The notes beneath the pieces were generated by a model. It saw only the letters and a program-made list of their open reading frames with translations. It had not been told where the DNA came from and made no database searches. The translations under genes were made by a program, and so were the position numbers. Shown in pieces: positions 10,979-22,515 of a stretch of DNA of 64,000 nt. Each line of letters opens with the position of its first letter. The stretch's first letter is position 1. Source of the DNA: Capitella teleta (Eukaryota > Annelida > Polychaeta > Capitellidae); assembly GCA_000328365.1 (NCBI GenBank), contig KB296161.1, positions 269,278-333,277 of the forward strand, written 5' to 3'.

Positions 10979-11249
10979 GTGAGTGAGTGAGTGATGGGGT
11001 TTTAAGGCTCCACCCAATCCGATTGGCTGATGCGGGTGCCAGAACAGAAGGCCTGGGGCCGGGGTTTCCCCCTACTCTTATTGATAAATCCCAAGGGTTC
11101 TTTATCCTGCATACCACCATAGACAGTAGTACACAGCGCGCCCGGCCTTGTTACGCAGCACTGCAGAGTCACCGAAGAATTACAATTATAACGGATTACA
11201 ATTATAATTCACAATCATAACGCCCGTGATCGGGTCTCGAACCCGGGAC
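10979..11249 (-). mobile_element. 5'-truncated tRNA-derived SINE inside the LINE endonuclease
   Basis: On the minus strand it begins at the B box (GTCCCGGGTTCGAGACC) and runs through GACTCTGCAGTGCTGC and GTGTACTACTGTCTATGG to a tail of ACTC repeats (10979-10995). It lacks the A-box head, so it is 5' truncated. Target duplications of 14 bp, GCGCCTTGCATTGA (10965-10978) and GCGTCTTGCATTGA (11250-11263), flank it with one mismatch, and the LINE endonuclease sequence continues across them. It inserted after the LINE and is younger than it. Confidence 0.9.
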
Positions 11250-11345
11250 GCGTCTTGCATTGACAACGTGTATGTACGCAGCATTAGTAACTATTGCCGA
11301 TCGGGCATTGTGCAAACATCGCTCTCTGACCACTACCCTGTTGTG

Positions 11346-11930
11346 TAATTTGAATTGAATTGAATTGAATTGAATTGAATTGCATTTATTGACAAGACAG
11401 AAAGAATGAAATATTAGCAAATATAAATGAAATATTAGCAAATATAAGATGCCAAAATAGAAAAAAAGGAAGTTGGTGAAGAAAGCAGGAAGCGACAATG
11501 AAATATGGAAATACATACTAGAGAAATGGAAATACAGAAGCGAGAAAGAAAAGGGTCATGTCAATAGGCGATTAAGCATGGCTACTTGTGAGTCGCCTGT
11601 TCAAATTGTGCAATTTAAAATTTTATTCGGCTTTGGTGCGGAGAGAAAAAAAAAAAAATGAAAAAATAGTGGGTGGTGCAGCACATATCCGGAGAGAAAT
11701 AGTTCGTTTCATATGTTAGTTGTAGATCGAGGATGATACTATGACAGAACATTTTTAAGAAAACGTCTGAAATGACTGATAGAGTTGGAGTTATCTAGTA
11801 TTTCAAGTGGCATAAGGAAAGTATTGTACAATTTTATCGATTGAAATCTTATTTATTTTTGGCAGAGTGTGAGGCCTTACCCCATAAGAGGAAGCAGTAG
11901 GTCAAGTAGGGATGTAACAAAGAATAATAG
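11346..11930 (-). mobile_element. 3' end of another LINE, opposite strand
   Basis: Read on the minus strand, the right part encodes a LINE ORF2 C-terminus-like piece (LEILDNSNSISHFRRFLKNV), followed by a T-rich 3' UTR. It ends in AATAAATGCAATTCAATTC with about six TTCAA units at 11348-11385. Such A-poor short-repeat tails are typical of CR1/L2-like LINEs. It interrupts the plus-strand LINE right after its endonuclease. The 5' boundary (about 11930) is approximate and no target duplication was found. Confidence 0.6.
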
Positions 11931-12147
11931 AATACCATGAGGGTGTCTAGTTTGAGCGAGTGCTTTACTTTGTTAAGTATTCCATTATGCAATATTAATT
12001 ATGCATTGATCTCCCTAATTGCAAAAAAATATCATAAAGAAAAGATGACCATTCACTATCTTATCCAGAGTGATGAGAATTTCCGGCGCATTGAGGATGA
12101 CCTTATGCGTTATGATTGGTGCGATGTCAACAGCGCCTATGACATTG

Positions 12148-12207
12148 TCTAACGAGCAGACGACCCCACAGCACCAGTCGGAGCGGCCAACTGGGTGTTA
12201 CACAATG
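12148..12207 (+). repeat. Short dispersed repeat, copy 1
   Basis: This segment shares GTCTAACGAGCAGACGAC at its left, and GTCGGAGCGGCCAACTGGGT followed by GTT and ACACAAT at its right, with 22833-22895. Ends CATTGTCTAAC and GTTACACAATG are roughly inverted. It lies in the LINE linker. It is too short to be a known MITE and I do not recognise the family. Confidence 0.6.
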
Positions 12208-14129
12208 AGCCTATGATTCATTCGTTCGCGTTCTCTGTATGATAATTGATCGTGTTATGCCGTCAGAACTAAAACAATAAGAGCCGAAAATGTGATAAAT
12301 GTGCCATGGTTTACCAAAGGGCTTCGCAAAAGTCGCACTAAACTTGATAAACTTTATTCATTCTACATGTATACCAAAAAAAGGTAAAGACACACCAGCG
12401 CACAGTAACTGTGTTCGATATAGAAACACCTACAATGAGGTGAAGCAATGAGGCAAAAATACTACAGGGATTTGGTTAATGGGCACCAGGGCGATGCTAA
12501 AGAAATAAATTAAAAGGGCGGTCATCAATAAATTAATGGGAAATCCCAAGAAAGGGTCTAGTTCAGTAAAGCAAATTGTAATGCATGGTCGGGATATTGA
12601 TAATCCAAAGGAAATTGCGGAGGGCTTTGCTGAATTCTATACTAGTGTTGGTCCATCTCAAGCAGAGTCTATTTGCCGAGGCAGACAACTGCATAATTAT
12701 AATTTTGAAGATTACATGTCAACAAATTCCACGTGCTTAATGTACTTGGTGCCAACGTCGAAGTATTGGCAATTTTAGATGGACTGAAGAGCAAGAAATC
12801 TCGAGAACCAGATGACCTGAGCGCGCATTTAATTAAACGCATCAAGTTTGGTCTTGCTCGATCACTATCCATTATCATCAATCGAAGTTTCGCTGAAGGT
12901 CATTTTCCCGACCAACTGAAAGTGAGCAAAAGAATTGCAATACACAAAAAGAGCAGCGATAAGCAATTAATGGATAGCTACAGGCCCATCTCTCTACTCT
13001 CCACATTCAGTAAAGTCTTTGAGAAACCCTTCTGCAAACGATTAATTGCTTATCTTGAAACGAATAACCTCCTGAGTGATTCACAGTATGGCTTCCGAAA
13101 AAAGAGAAATACTGTGCACGCGGTCCTCGAGTTGTATCTCCATGTAATCAACTCCATGCTCAATGGAGACCAATTACTAGCGACATTCGTTGACATGTCG
13201 AAAGCCTTTGATACGGTCAAACATGAAATTTTACTGAAGGAATTATCGTATTATGGAGTTAGAGGACCCGCGTGGGAATGGATCTAAAGTTATCTGATAA
13301 ATCGCTCGTTATTCGTACAAAATGATAGATATGATTCACGCATGCACCAACTAGAGCCTTTTGGAGTGCCCCAGGGATCGGTCATTGGCCCACTGTTTCT
13401 CATTTACACAAATGACGTGGCTGCTTGTCTAAATCATTCACGTGGAATCTTATTCGCTGACGATACAACTCTTCTTGTAACTGGTCGTAATACTGAAATG
13501 CTATACTCCCAAATGAATTAAGATTTGGCCACCTACAGCAATTGATGCATTGCAAAGAGTCTGAAAGTGAATGTGAGAAAATGTAATTATATATGCTGTT
13601 TAATTGCAAAGAAAACGTTACAAATGCAAAAGTGAACATGAATGACCTTGAGATAGTGTGTGTCAAAGAGTTTAAACTGCTTGGCATTCACATTGACGAA
13701 AAGCTTAAGTGGGACACTCATATCGATGTTGTTGGCAAGAAAATCAGCAAAGGGCTTTATGCAATGAGACGAATGAAGAACCTCGTTTCTATACCTATAT
13801 TTTTTCCTTTATCTGTGAATAACTTTAAAGCAAAAATGAAATTTTATCTTTTGAATAACTGATTTGTTTCATATTAATTTTTTTTTTCTCGCTTTTTTTC
13901 TTTATTACTGGAAAACAGTTGATTTTTCTCCTTCTTTTCCTTTTTTTTTTTTTTTTTTTTTTTTGTTATATTGTTTTTATTAAGATAAAATTCTGCTTTG
14001 GGTCACTCACAAGTACAGGCAATGCCTTTTGGGTGAACCCTGCCAAAATTGTATTTCGACATTCTAATTTTTTTTTGTATTTCACCTTTTGTTATATTTT
14101 GGCTAAATAAAATTCATTCATTCATTCAA

Positions 14130-14946
14130 GGCGGCAGAAGTTTCGTTCGTTGATCGTTCGTCTGCATGGCCACTCAGAAAAGCCGCGCGTATTGCTGAAC
14201 TTTTATGTGGAGTAGGCCCAGAGTATTTCTGAATGCTTCTAATTAGAAACACTAATTTCAGTTTCATTAAAATGAAACAGGGTGTTGAGGCGGTCTGTAC
14301 AACATCAGCCAATGGAATGCATAATATCTCAGATGACACATAACATCCAAGAGTGACCAACATGATATCGCATATGAACCCAATCAGAGCGTGATACTAT
14401 CGCAGATATCGGTCTAATTTCGTCACAAGGGGCCCTAACCAGGCACCCACGTATAGTTCAGTTGTGTTGAGTTAGTGTTTGTTTTTACAATTATTTTCTC
14501 AGCACCCGTTGATCTACGTTCTTCTTATTTCCTTTAAATTTTTTTCGCTCGATTCGAATAAAGTCACATCACAATCCTCATTTTATTTTCTGTAACATTG
14601 TTCCTATGGTAACAGAGCTTTCCTTTCGTGCTATAACCTTTCTCTGTTAATTTGATTATGTTCCCTTTGAAACATGATACATAACGCTGAGTCATCTAGA
14701 GTCCGAGCACTGGCCACTTCTAGTTTTTGCTAAGGGAGCCAATGAAACCGTTAGGTTTAACTGAGGATTCAGAATGATCCTCTGTGGAACAAGATCAGCA
14801 CATGTGCGACATACCGAACGAACCGCACAACATGTCTACATGGCTAAAGCGTATTATATTTATGAAATCAAGTGGTTTGTTGTTTAATATGAAATATTTC
14901 ACCTGCCTTTGCATTAACATACAGTGTACAAGTTATCATTAAGGAG
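14130..14946. other. Non-coding stretch
   Basis: No gene recognised. The minus open frame at 14118-14363 overlaps the LINE tail and has no family resemblance. Confidence 0.55.
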
Positions 14947-15060
14947 GGGCACCGAATAGCTCAGTCGGTTTGACCGGCTGACTGTAATCCTATGCCGACC
15001 GAGGAGATAGAGGTCCCGGGTTCGAGACCCGATCGGCCGCAGGCGTTATGTGTAGTTAAA
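14947..15060 (+). mobile_element. SINE head (tRNA-derived)
   Basis: The third copy of the same SINE family: ACCGAATAGCTCAGTCGG, then GGCTGACTGTAATCCTATGC (A-box region), then GGTCCCGGGTTCGAGACC (B box), ending soon after GGCGTTATG. Only the Pol III promoter head is present, and the body seen in the other two copies does not follow. The better-preserved B box makes this the clearest view of the promoter. Confidence 0.8.
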
Positions 15061-17426
15061 TATTTTCTACAATCTGTGTGTTCGGTATACGGAGTGTTTC
15101 TGGCTAAACGGCCCTGTATTGTGGACTTTCAACCTATCAAGCGGTCTCTTGAGCACAAGTAGTCAATCAACAACACAAAGTTATATTTTGGTTGGTGTTT
15201 TATTGAGCCAGTCATCGATCCGGAAGAATAAATCAGTCTGTCCATTATTGAAGGTTTAACAGGTGTGAATACTAGTATATTAATAAACACGGATTATATA
15301 TTCACATACGGGGATACATTTCCATGTCAATCGCCCACCTGCTGTTTCTTGTTTCTTTATTGCCCACCTGCTGAATGCATTAAGTTATTAATGAAGGCTT
15401 TGTAATTTCAGATACAAACCTAATTGTGGGCCTTATACTCATGCAGACCTGCCAAGTCTCCCGCATCTTCACGATTCTTCTTTTGTATTGAACAAACGTA
15501 CAAAGTAAGTATAAACTGGTTAATAATCCTCTGGTAAAAAAAAAAATAAAAAAATAATAATAATAAAGCACTATTTATCGATAGAGCCGAAGTAGAAGAA
15601 TGCCGTCTGAATATTCTCATATACAGACGGAGATATAACTGTATATAAAACTGGACGTTACATGAAATGATCATGAATTTCAGATGCTCGTAGAATATTG
15701 TGCAATTTGGTATTTAAGAACGCTAATACCAGCCACAAACTCACACAAACTATAATCCCGATATATTTTGCCACCTAATTAAATAATAAAATGTACAAAC
15801 CATATCCTCAGTTTATAAATAAAACCACTTGATCGCTCGATTGAACAAATTATCGAATTCTCACTCACTCATTGACCTCCTTGACCTGACCTAAATATGC
15901 TACTTTGGGATCCTTCATTATTTCAGATCTGAGATCGCCGCTGACGAATAGGCTAGAACCAGGTACTCCATTAATGGAGTTTCTTTGATAGCTTTTAAAG
16001 CGAAACCCAGACAGAATATCGAACCGTACGTTTATGAACGCATTCTTATCAAATGCCTTATACATGTATATCAAGACAGACAGCTTGAATATTACCCTAT
16101 GGCTCACTTGTCAATTTCAATCGAAGTGGATGAAGTCAAGAACTACAGTCCAGTTATACCGGATACCAGTGCATTTGCTTTGTGCTATTTCCTGGTTGCA
16201 TTATGAGAATTCTAATCTGGTAGCGCAGGGCCGTAGGCAGGCTTAGAAAACGGACGAGGCAAGTATAGGGAGTGAAGCCATGAGTACTGCACTGCAAGAA
16301 TGTTAATCATGAAGGTTGCTAGTCATAATTTGTCACGGACTCATTGAAAGCACCAAGGCATTTATTGCATATAACTATAGGTAATAAAATGATTAAGCAT
16401 GCTCATCGCTGCTAAAACACCAATGAGCTGTCCTTGTATGCCTTTATATGGATCAATTACTTGATTTGGACAACCCTGCCATATCTTACTTCTATACATC
16501 ATGGCATAAAGCCAATTCGATACATCCTTTTTTGTCTCTATTAACTCATTCCTCTCTTCTGAATGTTATATACCAAGATCACCCATTGAGCATCAAATGT
16601 GTGTGCGCTATATGGATTTTTTCGTTTCTTTGTTGTCTAGCGACAACATTATTGCCAAATCTGCTACTGACCAGATAATGCTCGGTAGTAGCTCTTCTCC
16701 TGTCAGCAGGTCTCTCAGCTTTGTTGTTGATTATTTCGCCATGAGCCGTGGCACTGTAGCCCACGCTGAGATAAAAAGGATATCCTGTGTATCAACTAGT
16801 ACTATTGATGATGATACTACAGCCGCCGCAACAGCAATTCATGAGCTGAGAGACCTGTTGAATAACTTTGACATCCATAATTTAATTGCATTGTCACCGG
16901 AGGGCATTCGTCTATTTATGTTACAACTGTGCACTGGTTGACCCTAGTTGTCTTTATTTCTCCTTTCCTTTGTGTTCTGCCTTTTTTCTGTTCTAGTTTG
17001 ATTTTACTTTATTTTTATTTATTATAATTATCAGTGTGATTCACTGATTCACTGACTATATTAGAAGCTGTCTAACCTGATATTCTCGCCGATGTCATTG
17101 GGAAACAGTATTTTACATTCAATTGAGATGCGTGTATTGTTTGTTGTTAGAGTGATAGAATGGGTTTTCACTATATATACGTCATACTTCATATCATTAT
17201 AGTACTACAATTGTAATTTTCAACTGGAAACATACATCCGGATTGTTGGGAATAAAATATGATGTTTCACCATGTGTCATTCATTCTTATATTCATTTAT
17301 ATTCATTAAATGCTTTCACTTAACGCTAACTTGTTATTGCAAATACTTGTCGTTCTTATTCCGGAGTTCCTTTTACATGTATTAATTATGCAATAATACG
17401 AGAAATGCTCTCGCCTTTTTGTAGAG
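15061..17426. other. Intergenic stretch upstream of the glycosyltransferase
   Basis: No gene is supported. A minus-strand frame ending at 15865 reads as coding (FVSGDLRSEIMKDPKVAYLG, then QVKEVNE) and ends at a GTGAGT, so it might be a lone exon, but no partner was found. A plus frame at 16597-16941 is open but matches nothing I know. A CTATATATACG TATA-like motif lies at about 17171. A pyrimidine-rich CTTTTTGTAG (17414-17423) just before the downstream ATG could be a splice acceptor, so an upstream non-coding exon is possible. Confidence 0.4.
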
Positions 17427-19004
17427 TTGCTGACCATGCCGTCCAGCCGCAAAATCACAGCCATCTTGCTCAACGTGGGATTGATCGGAATGGTCACTTT
17501 TATATTCCTCCCTCCTGAAATAATCCTGAAATTAACGATGATCCGATACGACATTAATGAACCAACTCAAGGTGGAAGCAAAGCCTCTAAAGACACTGTT
17601 TCGTCGCAGCTAGTGTCAGTAACCTCAGCCTCTGCGTCAGACCGCTCTGTCAAAACATTCAAACCGAAGAAAGTGAATGACCAAGCAAGAAAAAGGCTGG
17701 ATGCCCAAATGAAACACATCTTGAGCTACCTCGATTTGTACACGAAGGAGATTGAAAATACCGGCAGAAGACTCTCACAAGAAGAAGCTCTGGATATTTC
17801 AACGACTACTGTATATATAAATGGAAGCGCAGAAGGTCACTTCGAAAAACTGAAGAACTTTCCTTCGGTTTCAACCGTATTTTTTAACAAGAATTTTGAA
17901 GAGATGAAAAGGTATATGATTCGAGAGTATTTTGATTACACCAGCAATGACTGCAATTTAGTGGAAGGCAAATCTGTGTATGGTCAGGGACTGGGAAAAG
18001 AGCTATATAACGCCACCTGCCTAGAAGATCTGAACTCTCACTTAAACAGTCGACCGCTCCAGCTGCAACACCTTCGCCTCGGTCTTCCCCAGAAATTCTC
18101 TCACGTGCCTGGCCACGAAACATGGACATATCTTAATGTTATCCAGAATGCTGTGGTCATGAATACTGGCGATATCATGAGTCGAAACCTGACTCTGATC
18201 CCACTGAGATGCAAAGATAAAGTGCGAAGTCGCATTCCGGCAAATCTGAATGCCATCAAGGAGCACGATGCAGTGTTATCTGTGCACCAATATTGGGCAA
18301 CTGGTTTCTACCATAGTTCCCTAGAGGGCATGCCGCGCTTAGCTCCCTATGTGCAATTCCTCAACGACAACCCTCACGTTAAAATACACTTTCAAAGCAA
18401 TAACCCTTTGCAGAATGTTCTTGGAATTCGAAATTTTAAAGAACGACGCCTTACAGAGCAAAATATTCATGCTAAAATTCTGTACAGTCCCGCGGGAGGA
18501 CAATGCGGCAGGTCTCCTCTGTTCACAACTCAGCTGCTCTCAATGTACGCCAGGAAACATTTGGATAACTCGTTTCGCAATAAGGTGGTCTTGATTAAGC
18601 GGTCACACAAACGCTTCTTCAGTCGGCACAGCGAAATCGAGTCTATGTTGAGACAAGAAGTGACATCACGTGGTCTGGAGCTGTTCGTCTTTCGTGACGA
18701 CCCTGTGCCAAGCTTGGACATCACTATGAAGATGTTCAATGAAGCCATTTTGATCGTGGCACCGCATGGAGCTGGAGAATCGAACATCCTGTACTCGCAA
18801 CCAGGCACTGCCCTTGTCGAAGGGTTGTGCTGGGATGAGTTGGGTAGGGGGAACTTGTGCTATCGGAACACTGCTCAGATCCTTGGCTTGCGATATCATG
18901 CGGTGTTCTACAAAACAAGCTGCGGGAAAGTAACCCCAGATCAACTCAAAGAACCGGTGTTGTTCTTCCTGGATCACGTGGACCTCCTTCGCGAGTCCAC
19001 ATAA
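17427..19004 (+). CDS. GT61-family glycosyltransferase (DUF563), type II membrane protein
   Basis: A 525-residue protein on one exon. Residues about 8-32 form a signal anchor (ILLNVGLIGMVTFIFLPP) after a short basic N-terminus. A stem follows, then a catalytic region typical of GT61 (EOGT, POMGNT2 and plant xylosyltransferase relatives): LLSMYARKHL, KVVLIKRSHKRFFSR, and the hallmark IVAPHGAGESNILYSQPGT near residues 439-457. The family moves sugars from nucleotide donors to proteins or glycans in the ER or Golgi. Which sugar is moved here cannot be told. The ATG at 17427 gives a proper anchor. Candidate AATAAA signals lie at about 19340 and 19476. It could have an upstream non-coding exon. 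No frame damage is seen, so it looks functional. Confidence 0.88.
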   Translation: MLTMPSSRKITAILLNVGLIGMVTFIFLPPEIILKLTMIRYDINEPTQGGSKASKDTVSSQLVSVTSASASDRSVKTFKPKKVNDQARKRLDAQMKHILSYLDLYTKEIENTGRRLSQEEALDISTTTVYINGSAEGHFEKLKNFPSVSTVFFNKNFEEMKRYMIREYFDYTSNDCNLVEGKSVYGQGLGKELYNATCLEDLNSHLNSRPLQLQHLRLGLPQKFSHVPGHETWTYLNVIQNAVVMNTGDIMSRNLTLIPLRCKDKVRSRIPANLNAIKEHDAVLSVHQYWATGFYHSSLEGMPRLAPYVQFLNDNPHVKIHFQSNNPLQNVLGIRNFKERRLTEQNIHAKILYSPAGGQCGRSPLFTTQLLSMYARKHLDNSFRNKVVLIKRSHKRFFSRHSEIESMLRQEVTSRGLELFVFRDDPVPSLDITMKMFNEAILIVAPHGAGESNILYSQPGTALVEGLCWDELGRGNLCYRNTAQILGLRYHAVFYKTSCGKVTPDQLKEPVLFFLDHVDLLREST

Positions 19005-20178
19005 GCCATGTGGCATAGAAGAGACCAAAACAAAACTAGACGAGTGACTTCAGTTTGATATTTTTTGCTACCAGTTTGATGCGATTGAAATTATATTTTG
19101 CTTGTGGATTGTGGTTGTGTTTCTGTCATTCTTATCGCTGCCACCCCAATCTGAATTTATCCGTACATAGTAAGCCAATAGTTGGGTGTCGGGTGTGTAT
19201 GAGGAATTACTGCAACTCTACAGTTATATAGTGGTCGAGGGCATACACGATATATTTCATGCATGTGTGGTGTAATATACGTTGGGCATTGAAATGCAAG
19301 ATGCGAACTATATAGCAATGAATTATTTAATAATGATCTAATAAATCAGTGATTTGATAGTGTGGGTCGCTGACTTTACTATTTGCAAGAAAATAATGTA
19401 TATTTGGGTGTTACTATTATGAAATTATGGTAGGTTTCGGCATCTTATTAAATCCCCTGTCTATCATAAAGTAAAATAAATAGCTTGCAGTTATTTACGC
19501 TTCAGTGGTAAGAGTGTTGGGACGTTCATTTCAAAAACAAGGGGTTAATCCCTTGTGTGATCACCAAAACGGTCTCTTCCGTCGGCACTTAGAATAGGAA
19601 CCTTACAGAAGAAATGTAAGCATTATGTAATTTTTGTTTGTCGTAAATCGGCGATATTACGCTCTACAAAAGTTATGTAAATAAAAATTAGTAAATGGGA
19701 CATTTTTTTGTTTTTATTCGTCACATTTTGACATACATATATGATGAAGTGTGGTGTTGATATAATACCACATTTGGGATATACATTGCATTGACAAGAT
19801 TTTGTGTGTGTAATAAGTTAAGCTACTTGAGGACATATTTCTGAAATTTCCTAGGAAACAATTGATTTAATCTGTTTTAACTAAAGTAACAATTGACCAT
19901 AGGGTCAAAACAAAGATTATCAAATATCATGGTCAGATTGTCCCAGTCCTGTAACTCGCACCTATGAACACAAGTGAGGACTTTTGGGCTTTTGCATTAA
20001 ATTTAGGATACATAAAACCTATCCGTACCAACCTGGAGAAAGTAATGGTGAGTAGATAATTTCATATGATTTGAGATGACAAGCAAGAACTCATTGAACG
20101 AGCTGAGCATGGAATGATCGAGTGCAACTAAAATAATATACATGTTATTCACTTAATGCTTTTCGATCAAATTGAAGC
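19005..20178. other. 3' region and intergenic DNA
   Basis: Contains the likely 3' UTR of the glycosyltransferase, with AATAAA at about 19340 and 19476. No other gene recognised. Confidence 0.5.
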
Positions 20179-20604
20179 TTAAGGAGGACCTCTGGTTGTT
20201 TTGAACTGGTAACGGATCACAGAAGATGCATCCCAAATGACGAATACTCCTTTTAACGGACATAGTTTTAGAAAATACACTTGCTGTGGGCTAATTCCTA
20301 GATACATCGAATTTGAGGTTTAAAATCTCGCGTTCGATCTCATACCGTCGTGACGGCATGACAGTAACTCTACTATTGTTAACAATGGAAGCCGTTGAGT
20401 GAGCAGATAGATCTATCAGCATTTCTTCAAGAAATCTCACTCATCTCGTTTCAAGCTATTCTGCCTGAGCAGGAAATTCGTATTTTAACTTTTCTTGAAT
20501 ATCATTCACAGTTGACCAAATTTTTCAAAAACGGTCTCTCGTCACTGAATAAAGCCCACAGAACCGATCTAAAAAGGTTCCGATATGAACAGAGGTCCTT
20601 TTAA
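20179..20604 (+). mobile_element. TTAA-flanked MITE, copy 1
   Basis: Begins TTAAGGAGGACCTCTG and ends CAGAGGTCCTTTTAA, so the termini are inverted repeats (AGGACCTCTG) and both outer ends are TTAA, the target used by piggyBac-type transposases. A diverged full-length relative in the same orientation lies at 40769-41218, sharing TTGTTTTGAACTGGTAACGG and CTCGTTTCAAGCTATTCT. No transposase is encoded. Confidence 0.85.
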
Positions 20605-21259
20605 ATGGGCAGAAGGAATATAGATATCTGTCAATATAGTGTACTCTTCTCAAATATCAACTTTCAAATTATCATATGACGCCATCAATTTTACAAAAAG
20701 GCCGAACCCTGATTCACACAAATGACCGTCTTGGGTCATATGACGTTATGGGAAGTTTAATGCGTGTTAATTTGATTGGAAAGTCTGGTTTATATCCAGA
20801 TTTTTTATTGCTCTCTAGATTATAGAAAAAGTGGAATCTAGAATCGTTAATAACGCCATCGTATCCGAACAAATAAATAAATAAGAGGTTATTTAACGAA
20901 TCGAAAATCGTAAAAAAAAAAAAGTAAATCGTTCACTCAAAACCACGCAATCAATTCAAAATTTACGATAACTAGAACAAAGAATGGTGAGTAGATAATG
21001 TCTTACCCTTTGAGAGCGCACACGAATTCAATGAACTGAGCAGTGCTTTCGAAAAACTTCAATAAAGGAATGAATAGAAAGGTTTTATATCCGAGGCACA
21101 CAGAATGATTGTGAGTAGTGTCGAAATGGATTAGAAATCTAATACTTGACTGCACAATGTTTGCTTGATATGAAATGGAGATGTGGGTGTAGAGATGGAA
21201 AAAACTGACATCAGCCGAGTAGAAAAGAATATGTGATTGAAAAAGCAGTAACAAATACA
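20605..21259. other. AT-rich non-coding stretch
   Basis: No gene recognised. Contains an A-run near 20911 and sequence leading into the hexanucleotide repeat. Confidence 0.5.
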
Positions 21260-21676
21260 GAGTATCAGTACCAATACCAGCACCAGTACCAGTACCAATG
21301 CCAATACCAGTACCAGTACCAGTACCAGTACCAGTACCAGTACCAGTACCAGCACCAGTACCAGTACCAGTACCAGTACCAGTACCAGTACCAGTACCAG
21401 TACCAGTACCAGTAACTTTACCAATAACAATATCAGTACAAAAACCAATATCAGTTCCAATACCTGTACCAGTACCAGTACCAATACCAATATCAATACC
21501 AGTACAAGTATCAGTACCAATACAAATACCAATACCAATTCGAGTACCAGTACCAGTACCAGTACCAGTACCAGTACCAGCACCAGTACCAGTACCAGTA
21601 CCAGTACCAATACCAGTACCAGTACCAATACCAGTACCAGTACCAATACCAGTACCAGTACCAATACCAATACCAA
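21260..21676. repeat. Hexanucleotide repeat (TACCAG)n, about 415 bp
   Basis: An almost uninterrupted array of TACCAG units with scattered variants (TACCAA, CACCAG, TATCAG, TACAAA). The unit is six bases and carries no stop in several frames. It therefore produces long artificial open frames reading Val-Pro or Gln-Tyr on plus and Gly-Thr or Leu-Val on minus. This is a satellite, not a gene. The variants are clustered in the middle (21415-21545), and the flanks are purer. Confidence 0.95.
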
Positions 21677-22189
21677 GTGTACTGGGTTCAAATACAAAAT
21701 TTGTGCAAGTTATTAATATGCATTGAATGGTGAAAACTTTATTGAAAACCGAGCAACAAAAATTTAGAATGTATATTTTCACTTAAATGGCTCGTGTGAC
21801 TTTGACCTTTATCTAATTGATATAAAACTTCTTTCAGACCTGCGTCTGGATTCAATGCATATTGTGACGAAGTTTCAGAGCTCTAAGTGTACAAAAACCA
21901 GAGATCTGGTGAAGAAAGTAAAGTGCGGACAAACATACAGACAAACGGAGGCTAGCTACTGATATATAGGTAGATCTAGGATTTACCCATAACAAGAATA
22001 CAACATACATAAACAAAAGGACATGACGACAATGTCAAAACTTACGAGTGTTTCGCTGTGCCCTCGCAGTGGTCTCCTCGATGCAAGTGAATGTGAAAAG
22101 ACCACTGCGACAGCAGCAAAGAATAGTGAGCAATTCATATTTTCTATAAACTGCCTGGCAATTACATACCTTAAATATCATCACAAACG
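21677..22189. other. Non-coding stretch
   Basis: No gene recognised. A frame beginning at 22023 runs into the transposase relic in another frame and is not supported. Confidence 0.5.
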
Positions 22190-22515
22190 GGAACATTACT
22201 GCACGACGTTACTTCGACGTAATCCTAGAGCCACACATCGTTCCATTCCTGCAGGTTCAGGATCAGCCCCGAAATCACCATTCTGCAGTAGAGTAATCCG
22301 GAGTATAACTCTGGCCATCCATGAGATAGAAAACATTTATGGATTAAGCTTGACTGCTGAGTCACCCAACCACTAGGGAAGATTTGGTGACAATCTTGCT
22401 GGAAGAATGGACTCCACTGTCCCAGAGGAGGATCCAAACTCTCAACCGCCGTACGCATCGAAGGTGCACGACATGCATTGAGGCGATGGGAGGCCATACT
22501 CATACTCATGTGACA
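22190..22515 (+). pseudogene. Tc1/mariner transposase fragment
   Basis: The plus strand reads VILEPHIVPFLQ near 22220-22256, and later LVTILLEEWTPLSQRRIQTL and RRCTTCIEAMGGHTHT near 22385-22500. These match the C-terminal third of Tc1 transposases (the Leu-Glu-Pro-His block, then Glu-Glu-Trp, then Arg-Arg-Cys-x-x-x-Ile-x-x-x-Gly-Gly-His-Thr). The pieces sit in different frames, and the catalytic second Asp block (His-Asp-Asn-Ala) has been lost. It is dead. No terminal repeats were identified. Confidence 0.7.

Larger units (their letters stand above)
10730..13862 (+). pseudogene. LINE ORF2 (endonuclease and reverse transcriptase), broken
   Basis: The endonuclease start reads NVMHFNIRGLK near 10812-10844. 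Most of the domain is deleted, and its end is split by a SINE: ASFGYFPCTDKATRVT lies before it and CIDNVYV...SDHYPVV after it. The RT has MDSYRPISLLSTFSKVFEK, then YGFRKKRNTVHAVLEL, then FVDMSKAFDTVKHE (motif A), GVPQGSVIGPLFLIY (motif B) and LFADDTTLL (the catalytic FADD box near 13453). The C-terminus retains LLGIHIDEKLKW and jumps to a final FKAKMKFYLLNN, so the thumb region is deleted between. Several stop codons and frame changes (for example near 13287 and 13520) make it non-functional. Confidence 0.85.
9780..14129 (+). mobile_element. Near full-length decayed LINE, CR1/jockey group
   Basis: This is one plus-strand non-LTR retrotransposon, in order: ORF1 (9817-10460), the start of an ORF2 apurinic endonuclease (about 10730-10860), the endonuclease end (11264-11337, ending SDHYPVV), a linker, reverse transcriptase (12733-13540), the ORF2 C-terminus (13593-13862) and a 3' UTR ending AATAAAATTCATTCATTCA (14106-14128). 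The (ATTC)n tail is typical of CR1-like elements. It is interrupted by a SINE (10979-11249) and by an opposite-strand LINE end (11346 to about 11930), and it has internal deletions. The 5' boundary is approximate. It is dead. Confidence 0.85.

Noticed and set aside
15865-16107. Single minus-strand exon
   Set aside because: It has coding-like composition and ends at GTGAGT, but no partner exon or family was found, so it is not listed as a gene.
16597-16941. Possible 114-residue protein
   Set aside because: Open but with no recognised domain, no splice context and no polyadenylation evidence that I could trust. Mentioned only in the intergenic entry.
21003-21782. Gly-Thr repeat protein (259 codons, minus) and Val-Pro protein (plus)
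   Set aside because: Both are produced by the same hexanucleotide array. Frames are open on both strands with simple dipeptide content, so this is an artefact of the repeat.
22023-22376. 117-codon plus frame
   Set aside because: It overlaps the Tc1 transposase relic in a different frame and has no family resemblance of its own.
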